From Salinispora cortesiana (GTDB lineage: Bacteria > Actinomycetota > Actinomycetes > Mycobacteriales > Micromonosporaceae), in the NCBI RefSeq assembly GCF_000484695.1, contig NZ_AXVR01000039.1, forward strand, positions 1 to 47,293: a stretch of DNA of 47,293 bases. Direction: 5' to 3'. The notes beneath the pieces are model-generated. The model ran no database searches, was not told where the DNA came from, and worked only from the letters and a program-made list of their open reading frames with translations. Positions 40,850 through 47,293 of this stretch are shown here, one piece after another. Position numbers and translations under genes: made by a program. Position 1 is the first letter of the stretch, and the number at the start of each line of letters is the position of its first letter.

Positions 40850-41626
40850 ATGGAAGGTCTCCTGCCACACCGAGCTGCCCAACTCCTCGGCGACGCCCGC
40901 CGGGTCGTCATCTTCACTGGCGCCGGCATCTCAGCAGAGAGCGGCGTGCCCACCTTCCGCGACGACCTCACCGGCCTGTGGGCGCGTTTCGACGCCCAGC
41001 AGCTCGCCAGCGCGGAGGCGTTCCACGCCGATCCGGACCTGGTCTGGGGCTGGTACGAGTGGCGACGCGCCCGGGTACGCCGAGCCGAGCCCAATTCAGG
41101 GCATCTGGCCATCGCCGCCATCGAATCCCGAACCCCCGGCCCTACCGTCATCACGCAGAACGTCGACGACCTGCACGAACGCGCCGGAACCCAGGCCGCG
41201 ATCCACCTGCACGGCAGCCTCTTCACACCCCGCTGCGTGGCGGCGCCTGCTCACCCGGCAACCTTCCCAGACCCACCCGACGCTGAGGCCGCAGAACCGC
41301 ACGAGGGCCGCCGCATCTCGCCGCCCCGGTGCGCCTCCTGCCGGGCGCTCGTCCGCCCTGGGGTGGTGTGGTTCGGTGAGGCGCTGCCCGAGGCCGCGTT
41401 GACCGCAGCGGTCGAAGCGGCCACCGCCTGCGACGTGCTGCTGACGGTCGGCACCTCCGGCGTCGTGTACCCGGCCGCCGAGATCCCCCGGATCGCGGCA
41501 AGCTCAGGGGCCACCGTGATCCAGGTCAACCCCCAGCCGACCCCACTGGACCGGATCGCCACCATCAACCTGCGCGGCACCGCCACACAGGTCCTCCCGA
41601 CCCTGGTAGCAGCCGCGTGGAGGTAA
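40850..41626 (+). CDS. Sir2-family NAD-dependent deacylase
   Basis: A 258-residue sirtuin that removes acyl groups from lysines using NAD. It has the NAD-binding FTGAGISAESGVPTFRDDLT, the catalytic QNVDDLHERAG with the His in HLHGSLF, and VGTSGVVYPAAEIP. Only part of the zinc ribbon is clear: a single Cys (PRCVAAP), then CASC, so one of the four ligands seems missing. The loop between them is enlarged. Arg in SRTP replaces the more usual spacing, and the W-Y-E-W-R-R segment (WGWYEWRRARVRRAEPN) matches the class III (CobB-type) desuccinylase group, which uses Tyr and Arg. ATG 40850 is preferred; 40832 is an alternative. Confidence 0.85.
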   Translation: MEGLLPHRAAQLLGDARRVVIFTGAGISAESGVPTFRDDLTGLWARFDAQQLASAEAFHADPDLVWGWYEWRRARVRRAEPNSGHLAIAAIESRTPGPTVITQNVDDLHERAGTQAAIHLHGSLFTPRCVAAPAHPATFPDPPDAEAAEPHEGRRISPPRCASCRALVRPGVVWFGEALPEAALTAAVEAATACDVLLTVGTSGVVYPAAEIPRIAASSGATVIQVNPQPTPLDRIATINLRGTATQVLPTLVAAAWR

Positions 41627-42029
41627 CTGGAGAAGTATCGGCGCCCGGCCGCCTGGCACCACATGCACCTCAACCCCGTCTCGACAACGACCGGTAGCGC
41701 CCGAAGCTGAGCGTGCCTTTGCTGCCGGACGGTGGCGGCCCGCTATCCGGCAGTCGGGTCAGCCGTCGCCGTTCGTGTGACGCCGACAGACCTGAGCAGG
41801 TCGATGTCGTCGCGGCGCCCGGGTCCGAGGTTGCGGAAGTCCCTGTCCCACCCTCGCCGTCGTGGATCTACACCCTGTTCGCCGTCACCTGTGTGCCGTG
41901 CTGGGCATGCGATGTGCGTCGGGGAGTTGAACCCCACGCCCGCCCTCGGCGTGCCGGGAGTAGGCCGGATTGACCGCCGGCCTGCGGTCTTGGGTACGCC
42001 TCCACGTCGGCTACCTGCACCGCAACCGT
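41627..42029. other. Stretch without a recognised gene; T-arm-like sequence
   Basis: About 400 bases after the sirtuin gene. At 41921-41935 the minus strand reads GGGGTTCAACTCCCC, which looks exactly like a tRNA or tmRNA T-arm (4-bp stem, 7-base loop TTCAACT) followed by GACGCAC. No matching acceptor 5' strand or D-arm could be found, so it is at most a remnant. Open frames here show no domain. Confidence 0.3.
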
Positions 42030-42330
42030 TCAGTCCAGCAGCTCGGCCTCCCAGTTCGTGCGCTGGATCATCGTGTCAACCTCGCGCAGCTGCCGGGCCA
42101 GAACGTCCGCCTGCCTCCGCAGCTCCACCACCGGCAGCGCCGGAACCATCTTCAACTCCGACCACGGCTGCCGATATCCACGTTGGCCTTCCCCAACGGC
42201 GGCATTCGCGGCGACGGTGATCATGCTAAGCCGGAGCACGTAGAGCGGAGGCGTCCTCCGCGGGCGCCTCACCTTCCTGGTAGCGGGCGGCCACAGCCGC
42301 CACGACGATCAACAGCGCCGAGAGCAGAGG
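42030..42330 (-). pseudogene. DIP1984/DUF6847-family gene with internal deletion
   Basis: The end of the minus-strand frame (SELKMVPALPVVELRRQADV, LREVDTMIQRTNWEAELLD) is the C-terminus of the DIP1984 family. Upstream, in another frame, AARYQEGEAPAEDASALR is its N-terminal signature. The middle, about 50-70 residues with the I-N-R-T-N motif, is missing, and the two parts are out of frame. No intact product is possible. Confidence 0.65.
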
Positions 42331-42704
42331 CTGACGCCCCGCAGTATGCCGGGTGCGCGCGGCAGTAGCTGTGTCCATCGCCGCGATCCCGCCAGAGATC
42401 GGCTCGTCCCACGGTCCTCGTACGCTGGGCTGCCGGCTGCGCTCCTCAGGACAGCGGCACGGCGCAGTGCAGGCGCCGGAACAGGTGCCCGGCTAAGTCA
42501 GCTGGCTCGTCGTGCCCGTACTGATTGGTGACGCTCGCCAGGGCGGGCTCGCTGGCCGGTTCTTGACTACTTCTTGCCCTTTTCCAGACGTACCTTCACC
42601 TTGCGCTGCCATCGTGAGGCCTGCCGAAGCTGCGCACCTCCCACTCACCGTGTCCGGCGGTGCGTCACCACCTTTGTGGATTCATCGAGTGAGGAAGACG
42701 TCTG
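42331..42704. other. Intergenic stretch without a recognised gene
   Basis: About 375 bases before the acyltransferase gene. No domain was seen in any frame. The last part, GAGGAAG at 42690-42697, is the likely ribosome binding site of the acyltransferase. Confidence 0.4.
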
Positions 42705-43877
42705 TTGCTCAACACCAGGAGAAACGCCGTTCCGTCGACCGGCGATGAGGGGGCAAACAGTGCCACCTCCTCGGCCCTGCCAGCGGTGGGACGAGACCGC
42801 TACCTTGACCTCCTGCGGTCCGTCGCCATCCTTCGCGTGGTGGTGCTACACACCGCCGGGGCACCCTGGATGACGCTGGCCTTTCCATCCATGGGCATCA
42901 TGTTCACGCTCGGTGGAGCGATGATGGCTGCGTCCCTCGATCGCCGGAAGGGAGCCACGACCGTCATTCGGGGCAGGATGCGTCGGCTACTACCCCCGCT
43001 GTGGATGGTGGCGGCGGTCGCCCTGCCGTTGATGTGGTGGGAGGCACACGGGTCGGATGAGCCGTTCCGCCCGACGTGGCAGTATCTCTTCTGGCTCCTG
43101 CCGGTGGGTGACCCGCCCGCCGGCGAGTCCGAGCTGGGTGGCGGCTTCACCGGCGTGCTGTGGTACCTGCGCGCGTACCTGTGGTTTGTGCTGCTCTCGC
43201 CCCTGCTGCTGCGCATTTTCCGCCTGAGTCCCTGGGCGGTGCTGGCTGTGGCAGGGTGCGGGGTGATTGCCCTCGACCTGTCAACCGTCGGGGGTGAGGG
43301 GACCCTGAGCTCGATGCTGAGCGGCTCGGAAGGGCTGTTGAGCAGCTTCGTCGTCTACCTGGCCTGCTGGCTTTTGGGATTCGCCCACCACGACGGTCTG
43401 TTGTCCCGCATCAGCGGCTGGGCCACCATGCTCCTGGCCACCGGGCTGACAGCGGTAGGTTTGTGGTGGACCTACCGGGCCGAGCAAGAGATCGAAATTA
43501 GCTCGCTCAGCCTCTATGACAGCCTGGTGTTGAATACGCTGTTGTCGCTCGCGTTCGCCTTGGTGTTGCTGCGCTTTCGGCCGGGTGCCGGGCTGATCGA
43601 CCGGGTCACCCCGCTCCGTGTGCTGACCGAACGGATGAACTCCCGGGCGGTGACCATCTACCTCTGGCACTACCCGTTGCTGCCTCTGGTGTGGTGGCTG
43701 AGTGAGGACGGCGTATTCGTCGGATGGCCCATGCCGGAGGTGATGGCCATGATCTGCGTGGAGTTCTCGCTGGTCCTGGTCGCGGCGTGGGTGTTCGGGT
43801 GGGTCGAGGACCTTGCTGCCCGCAGACGTCCCTCGCTGCTGGGCGGGGGCAGGAAGCGGTCCCCGGCGCGTGCGTGA
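42705..43877 (+). CDS. Membrane acyltransferase (Acyl_transf_3/OafA-like)
   Basis: A 390-residue protein with about ten membrane helices. The first contains the family signature RDRYLDLLRSVAILRVVVLH with the catalytic His in VLHTAG. Further conserved parts are IRGRMRRLLPPLWM after helix 2, GVLWYLRAYLWFVLLSPLLL, and IYLWHYPLLPLVWW near the C-terminus. These enzymes O-acylate surface polysaccharide, peptidoglycan or antibiotics, using acyl-CoA on the cytoplasmic side. TTG 42705 with GAGGAAG upstream is the likely start. It converges with the two-component operon. Confidence 0.85.
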   Translation: MLNTRRNAVPSTGDEGANSATSSALPAVGRDRYLDLLRSVAILRVVVLHTAGAPWMTLAFPSMGIMFTLGGAMMAASLDRRKGATTVIRGRMRRLLPPLWMVAAVALPLMWWEAHGSDEPFRPTWQYLFWLLPVGDPPAGESELGGGFTGVLWYLRAYLWFVLLSPLLLRIFRLSPWAVLAVAGCGVIALDLSTVGGEGTLSSMLSGSEGLLSSFVVYLACWLLGFAHHDGLLSRISGWATMLLATGLTAVGLWWTYRAEQEIEISSLSLYDSLVLNTLLSLAFALVLLRFRPGAGLIDRVTPLRVLTERMNSRAVTIYLWHYPLLPLVWWLSEDGVFVGWPMPEVMAMICVEFSLVLVAAWVFGWVEDLAARRRPSLLGGGRKRSPARA

Positions 43878-43966
43878 AGTTCCGCAGGCCGACGACACAG
43901 AGGGGGCCACGTGGCGGCCATGCACCGGTCAGGCCGAGGTTGGGCTGGTGGGCGCAGGTGCTCGGT

Positions 43967-45355
43967 TCAGCGCTCCGGCAGCTCGAAGCCGATCGTGGCG
44001 CCCCCATCGTCGCGGTTGTGCGCGAACACCGTCCCGCCGTGCGCGGTCACCACATCCCGGACGATCGCCAGGCCCAACCCCGAGCCTCGCATGCCCTGGG
44101 CCTCGGGAGCCCGGTAGAACCGGTCGAAGAGCCGCCCTTCGGGTAGGTCTGGTATCCCGGGTCCGCGGTCCCGCACCTCAACCCGGCCCCGGTGGATCAC
44201 GATCTCCACCGGGGCCCCGGAGGAATCGAACTTGGTGGCGTTCTCGACCAGGTTGGTAAGGGATCGTTCCAGGGCCTGTGGCCGGCCGGTGACGACGGTA
44301 GCGTCGACCTGCGTCGTGATCTCCCGGCTGGATCGGGTACGGAAGCGCTGGGCAACCCTTCCCGCGATCTCCGCGAGCTCAACGGGCTCGGTCGCCTCCA
44401 GTTCTCGGGTGTCCGTCGCAAGCTCCACCAGCTCGTTGACCAGCTTGATCAACTCCCTGGACTCCATCGTGAGGTCGGTCAGCAGTGGACCGCGGGCGGC
44501 CAGGGGCAGTTCGTCGAACCGGTACAGCAGGGCGATGTTGGTCCGCATGCTGGTCAGTGGAGTGCGCAGCTCATGGCCTGCCTCCTGCACCAGTCGTTGC
44601 TGGGCGTCCCTGGACCGGGCGAGCTGACCCAGCATCCGGTCGAAGGCCGTGCCGAGGCGGCCGACCTCGTCTCGCCCGCCCGCAGGCACGGGCAGATCCA
44701 GCCGTCCGGTGACGGCTACCTCCTCCGCCACCTTGGTCAGTCGGAAGAGGCCGCTGGTCACCCGGGTCGTCACGAACCAGCCACACACCCCGGCCGCCAG
44801 CGAGATCGCGACGCCGACCGCCGTGATTCTGGTCCTGAGGCTCGTGAGTAGCGAGTCCACCTCGCTGAGCTGTTGTGCCACCTGGATAGCTCCGCGCCCT
44901 CCGCCGAGCGCGACCGTGACAACTCGTACCCGGGTGTGGTCCAGCTGCGCTTCGCTGCTCCGGGTGTGCCCCGGATCCCCGGCCGCGGCCACCGCCCGGT
45001 CCACGTCCGACACCGAAAGCGGCTGGGGGTAGCCCTCGTCAACGACCTGCCCTCCGGGTCCGAGGATCTGGCCGATGAGCGTGTCGGATCCAGCGAGGAC
45101 ATCACCGAGATCAACGCCGAAGTCATCGTCCAGCTCGACCAGGTCATCCGGCGTCAGGTCACCCGCATCGATCGTCAGCTCCGCCACGGCCTCCGCCGCC
45201 CGGTCGAAGTCGTCGTCGGTCTCCTGCCAGATCAACCCGGACGCCTGACCATAGCTCAGCGCGCCGACACCGACGGCGACCAGCGCCGCGACCGTGGCGA
45301 ACAGCAGGGAGAAGGTCAGCCGCAAGCTGGGCCGGGTCATGTCACGCAGAGTCAT
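43967..45355 (-). CDS. Sensor histidine kinase (MprB/MtrB-like)
   Basis: A 462-residue membrane kinase. Membrane helix 1 is about 12-35, then an acidic extracytoplasmic domain (to about 170), helix 2 about 176-197, and HAMP 200-255 (LTKVAEEVAVTGRLDLPVPA). HisKA has His261 in EAGHELRTPLTSM, the N-box is LTNLVENATKFD, and G1 DRGPGIPD and G2 GSGLGLAIVRDV follow. The strongly acidic periplasmic part (ELDDDFGVDLGD) could sense cations or envelope stress. The ATG overlaps the stop of the response-regulator gene (ATGA), so the pair forms one operon. Confidence 0.92.
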   Translation of the reverse strand: MTLRDMTRPSLRLTFSLLFATVAALVAVGVGALSYGQASGLIWQETDDDFDRAAEAVAELTIDAGDLTPDDLVELDDDFGVDLGDVLAGSDTLIGQILGPGGQVVDEGYPQPLSVSDVDRAVAAAGDPGHTRSSEAQLDHTRVRVVTVALGGGRGAIQVAQQLSEVDSLLTSLRTRITAVGVAISLAAGVCGWFVTTRVTSGLFRLTKVAEEVAVTGRLDLPVPAGGRDEVGRLGTAFDRMLGQLARSRDAQQRLVQEAGHELRTPLTSMRTNIALLYRFDELPLAARGPLLTDLTMESRELIKLVNELVELATDTRELEATEPVELAEIAGRVAQRFRTRSSREITTQVDATVVTGRPQALERSLTNLVENATKFDSSGAPVEIVIHRGRVEVRDRGPGIPDLPEGRLFDRFYRAPEAQGMRGSGLGLAIVRDVVTAHGGTVFAHNRDDGGATIGFELPER

Positions 45356-46050
45356 GATTCGCGGAGCGTGTACCCGACTCCCCGGATCGTGTGAATGATC
45401 TCGGGTGCGCCCGGGCGGGCCAGTTTGCGCCGCAGGTAGCTGATGAAGACGCTCAGGTTCTTCGATCCAGGGCCGAAGTCGTAGCCCCAGATGCGGTCGT
45501 GAATCGTGGTGCGGTCCAGCACCACCCCGCAGTTACGTATCAGTAGTTCGAGCAGGTCGAACTCCGTCCGCGACAGGATGATCTCCGCACCACCCCGCCA
45601 TGCTCGGCGCGCTGCCAGGTCGAGCCGTACCCCGGCTGCTGTCAGTTCGTCGCTGGCAGGGTTGTCCGGACCGATGCTCGGGGCCGCCCGGCGCAGCAGG
45701 GCGCGCAGCCTGGCCAGGAGTTCCTCCGGCTCGAAGGGCTTGACGAGGTAGTCGTCCGCACCGGCGTCGAGCCCAGCGACACGGTCCGAGACCTGGGTTC
45801 GTGCGGTGAGCACGAGGATCGGGGTCCAGTCGCCCTGTGCCCGCAGGACCCGGCAGACCGTGAGGCCGTCCAGGCCGGGCATCATCACATCCAGGACGAG
45901 TAGGTCCGGGTTGTCCCGGCGGATCGCGGCAATCGCCTCAAGGCCGTCACCCGCGGCGACGACATGGTAGCCCTCAAGCAGCAGGGACTGCTCGACGGCG
46001 CGGCGGATGGCGGGATCGTCCTCGGCGAGGAGGATCGTGGGCACGGACAC
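45352..46050 (-). CDS. OmpR/PhoB-family response regulator (MprA-like)
   Basis: A 232-residue regulator. Its receiver domain has acidic pocket EDD at 10-12, phospho-acceptor Asp54 in LLVLDVMMPGLDG, Thr in LVLTAR and Lys in YLVKPFEPEEL. The C-terminal winged helix is of OmpR type (LSRTEFDLLELLIRN, ISYLRRKL, IHTIRGVGYTLRES). It is phosphorylated by the kinase encoded directly downstream. GTG 46050 (SVPTILLAEDD) starts right at the fold; ATG 46068 (MWHSPVVS) is equally possible and the sequence does not decide. Confidence 0.9.
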   Translation of the reverse strand: MSVPTILLAEDDPAIRRAVEQSLLLEGYHVVAAGDGLEAIAAIRRDNPDLLVLDVMMPGLDGLTVCRVLRAQGDWTPILVLTARTQVSDRVAGLDAGADDYLVKPFEPEELLARLRALLRRAAPSIGPDNPASDELTAAGVRLDLAARRAWRGGAEIILSRTEFDLLELLIRNCGVVLDRTTIHDRIWGYDFGPGSKNLSVFISYLRRKLARPGAPEIIHTIRGVGYTLRES

Positions 46051-46321
46051 CACCGGACTGTGCCACATCTCGTCCGACCGGAGCCACCGCACCGGGCCTC
46101 CCCACATTCCGCCAGGCCCTCGTCTTCGACACCCCTACGCTGGCCGGTCTTCGCCACCCCTGCGCTGACCGGCGCCAGAATGTGCGTCCTGCGGTCACTG
46201 ACCACGCCACCCGCCGGGTCCGCGTCCTGGACACCGTACGAGCCCGGCGTGGCGGCACACCGCTCCCCCGGCCGCTGCGACACCTCGCTCCCCGCAGTGG
46301 CGGCGGAGCGGCCCGGCCTTC
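46051..46321. other. Intergenic stretch upstream of the two-component operon
   Basis: About 270 bases without a recognised gene. It should hold the promoter of the two-component operon. The methyltransferase fragment begins abruptly at its far end. Confidence 0.4.
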
Positions 46322-46609
46322 ATGTGGAGGGTGCACCCCTGCTTCGTGGGCCCGTTCGCCGAACGAGGCGGTGACACCGTACGACTGCATCCGGGGTACC
46401 GGGACCACTCGGTGACGTTCACCGGGCCCGGGCTCGGCGTCGGGATCCGGCCCCGGGTCGGGGTGCGGCACCGCACCCTGACGGAGCTGCTCGACGCGGT
46501 CACCAGAGCCGGCCTCCAGCTGCTCCGGGTCGCCGAGTACGAAACGGCCGGACCGGTGCCCGGACTGCTCGGCATCGTCGGCGGGCGTCGCTCATCACGC
46601 CGACGTTGA
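46322..46609 (+). pseudogene. Methyltransferase C-terminal fragment (copy 2)
   Basis: This stretch repeats the methyltransferase tail of 39574-39848 in the same orientation with few differences (VHPCFVGPFAERGGDTVRLH here, VHPCFVGPFAKRDGDTVRLH there). It is even shorter: similarity begins abruptly at about 46328, so motif I and the acidic strand are both missing. Not functional. Confidence 0.75.
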
Positions 46610-46980
46610 ACAGCTGGACGCAGCAGAGCTTCATCACCTCCGTGTCGCCGTAACCCTGGCTCTGCCGCTCAAGCTCGGCCAGGGCTGGCCCAGGTCGCGG
46701 ATCTGACACCGGGCCCTCGATCTCCCCACGGACCACATACACGCCACAACACGCATGCCGAGATGCGTACTCCAGGGCTTGCACATCACGCTGCGCGGGT
46801 CGGGGTGTCACCGCTACGCAGGTAGGCCAGGGCAAGCAGGGCTTGCCGGCCGGCGTCGTTCAGGAGAGGTGTCGAGCCAGGTCCCGGGCAGCCTCCTCGC
46901 CATATCCCTGGCGCATGCGATCGAGGAGCACGGTCGGGTCGACCTGGTACTCCTGGACGCCGATTCTCTCCAACCCGGGA
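46590..46980 (-). pseudogene. Frameshifted gene of unknown function, next to IS1380
   Basis: Three minus-strand frames together give one continuous protein-like sequence: VDPTVLLDRMRQGYGEEAAR, then LLNDAGRQALLALAYLRSGD, then RDVQALEYASRHACCGVYVV and ALAELERQSQGYGDTEVMKL. Two frameshifts (about 46865 and 46800) separate them, and no start is visible upstream, where the IS1380-type element begins. I do not recognise the family. It is probably a gene inactivated by, or together with, the insertion. Confidence 0.5.
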
Positions 46981-47104
46981 CATTCACCAGGTGGTGATCT
47001 TGTAACGGTTTCGTGAGGTCCGGAAAGGCGAAAGTGCCTGCCAGGCAAGGGAAAATGGTGATTGCGACATCTACCAGGATCTCTTGCGAGGAGGCACTTC
47101 CGAC

Positions 47105-47293
47105 GTGCGTGAGCTTACCGGATGGTCGAAGGGCCTGCGCGTCACGGCTGACGGTGACGGGGTGGTGGCGATGGTGGGGGTGGCGGGCCTGCGGATGCTC
47201 GCCGACCGTACCGGCCTGACCGCGGGCATATCGAGGGTACTGGCCAAACCCGGGTTCCAGCCGGTCCACGACCGGGGCCGGGTCCTGACCGAC
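47105..47293 (+). CDS. IS1380-type transposase, N-terminal part
   Basis: GTG 47105 follows GAGGAGG at good spacing and opens 63 residues that run off the window. VTADGDGVVAMVGVAGLRML, ADRTGLTAGISRVLAK and the end FQPVHDRGRVLTD match the N-terminus of IS1380-family transposases of actinomycetes. The catalytic DDE residues lie beyond the window. The element's left end is probably between about 46985 and 47040, but its terminal repeat cannot be fixed without the other end. Confidence 0.8.
   Translation, partial: MRELTGWSKGLRVTADGDGVVAMVGVAGLRMLADRTGLTAGISRVLAKPGFQPVHDRGRVLTD

Noticed and set aside
41713..41973. Possible integrase next to the T-arm-like sequence
   Set aside because: The frames in this stretch show no tyrosine- or serine-recombinase motifs.

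Overview
The window is high-GC actinobacterial DNA, most likely from a Micromonosporaceae-type actinomycete. The support is the strong G/C third-position bias, frequent GTG starts, GTGA/ATGA stop-start overlaps, an acVLRF1-type release factor (an actinobacterial family) and actinomycete-style two-component and TetR regulators. The genus is an inference. It is accessory, IS-flanked DNA: the tail of an IS701-type transposase lies at the left edge and the start of an IS1380-type transposase at the right edge. Broken genes and small duplicated fragments are scattered through it.

Layout. 0-13.5 kb is a patchwork. It holds a YdeI-like protein, a decaying ABC/two-component operon (ATPase cut short, permease absent, regulator frameshifted), an ArsR-SRPBCC operon, QueD, half an MFS gene, a methyltransferase, a solitary mraY outside any division/cell-wall cluster, a beta-lactamase-fold hydrolase, a type II thioesterase, a deleted MFS exporter and its TetR repressor. 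QueD, MraY and the thioesterase together may be remains of a natural-product locus.

13.5-28.3 kb is the largest system: ten same-strand genes, nearly all with overlapping or abutting ends. Two diverged copies of the module known in E. coli as yehL-yehM-yehP-yehQ (MoxR-like AAA+, DUF5682, VWA/CoxE-like, SWIM zinc finger) stand on either side of one truncated DUF4132 gene (the yehI-type component). The gene-type order is SWIM, partner, VWA, AAA, DUF5682, DUF4132, AAA, DUF5682, VWA, SWIM, so it reads as a mirror although every gene is on the plus strand. Module A differs from module B: its SWIM gene is small with a separate partner gene, and its VWA site has Asn in place of the usual Thr.

28.5-35.6 kb holds a multiply frameshifted aminoglycoside-phosphotransferase-like pseudogene, acVLRF1, and a minus-strand five-gene operon. 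That operon encodes a Crp-type cyclic-nucleotide-binding regulator, a class III nucleotidyl cyclase, a 684-residue P-loop-like/helical protein, an unknown 252-residue protein and a small PycTM-like membrane effector. It looks like an elaborated Pycsar anti-phage signalling system. The cyclase C-terminus and the 684-residue protein N-terminus carry almost the same short G-x-V-x-G-G-T-V-H-G-G motif, resembling bacterial amyloid signalling (BASS/RHIM-like) motifs. This suggests the two proteins are physically coupled, and it is my leading candidate for an undescribed system.

35.8-47.3 kb contains a YunG-Nudix fusion, a DUF1737 protein, a GNAT-MFS operon behind three tandem 15-bp palindromic operators, a sirtuin, a membrane acyltransferase, an MprAB-like two-component pair and several gene fragments. 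Two near-identical methyltransferase tails lie near 39.6 and 46.4 kb.
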